Of a DNA stretch of 64,000 nt, positions 63,966-64,000 are shown piece after piece. The stretch is from assembly GCA_028284065.1 (NCBI GenBank), contig JANQSJ010000010.1, positions 372,001 through 436,000 on the forward strand. The letters are read 5' to 3'. This stretch comes from Parvularculaceae bacterium (lineage in GTDB: Bacteria > Pseudomonadota > Alphaproteobacteria > Caulobacterales > Parvularculaceae). Made by a program: the position numbers and the translations under genes. Within the stretch, counting starts at the first letter, position 1, and each line of letters opens with the position of its first letter. Under the pieces are notes generated by a model. It did not search any database and was not told the origin of the DNA. It saw only the letters and a list, made by a program, of their open reading frames with translations.

Positions 63966-64000
63966 CTCTCGCCCGCGGGAGTTCTTTACAGGGAGCGTTG

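Overview
The window is GC-rich and gene-dense and comes from an alphaproteobacterium, most likely of the Caulobacterales/Parvularculales/Hyphomonadaceae type. The markers are an RcdA-like (DUF1465) gene, a TrcR (DUF1013) gene, an HdaA replication regulator, a cysteine-free bL31, and a purM/DUF2066/hdaA/ppk/ppx neighbourhood. Codon use is uniform except for one AT-rich gene at 33.4-34.3 kb. Genus and species cannot be read from the sequence.

Layout. 0-4.5 kb: a partial membrane-anchored acidic protein, a YjgR/HerA-like ATPase overlapping a CPBP protease, a NUDIX hydrolase with a small membrane protein, and a GyrI-like protein. 4.7-8.6 kb: a fatty-acid beta-oxidation operon (thiolase, small membrane protein, FadJ-type enzyme) ending in a strong terminator. 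8.9-15 kb: a divergent operon of proline catabolism (type-B PutA) translationally coupled to a LytS/LytTR two-component pair. 15-22.9 kb: peroxiredoxin, AlgH, a membrane/PAS-like protein, a GNAT, and an M16 peptidase-threonine synthase-paraoxonase-like operon. 23.3-29.5 kb: rpmE, rcdA, quinone oxidoreductase, trcR, a second unrelated threonine synthase, a histone H1-like Lys/Arg/Ala/Thr repeat protein and ssb. 29.7-33.4 kb: DUF1330 and uvrA. 33.4-37.5 kb: an accessory patch (AT-rich orphan membrane gene, GIY-YIG protein, many palindromic repeats, a PEP-mutase/isocitrate-lyase-like enzyme, a PDZ lipoprotein and an initiator tRNA gene). 37.5-48.2 kb: envelope and secreted proteins (lipoprotein methyltransferase, exosortase-type O-glycosylation ligase, DUF885, PI-PLC-like), an iron-related DUF3649/PepSY pair, a VOC protein, a divergent Rrf2/DoxX pair and a DUF4274-like protein. 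48.4-64 kb: housekeeping genes aspS, sppA, rnd, ppx, ppk, hdaA, DUF2066 and purM, interrupted by a TonB-receptor/DUF4198 pair.

The most unusual signal is in the repeats. A dispersed family of about 105-125 bp elements starts with CTAGAGC or CTAAAGC and ends near GCTCTA or GCTTTA. Each has a 5' hairpin whose arms differ between copies yet still pair. I find six copies; in four of them the stop codon of a neighbouring gene lies in the element's terminal bases. Two copies fill the whole gap between trcR and the second threonine synthase, and two face each other across that synthase gene. A second palindromic family (CATCCTTCGAGACGC...GAGG) occurs as an inverted pair upstream of uvrA, and as another inverted pair inserted in frame inside the uvrA coding sequence, adding about 34 residues. 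A structured, terminator-ending RNA candidate lies between the H1-like gene and the second threonine synthase gene.
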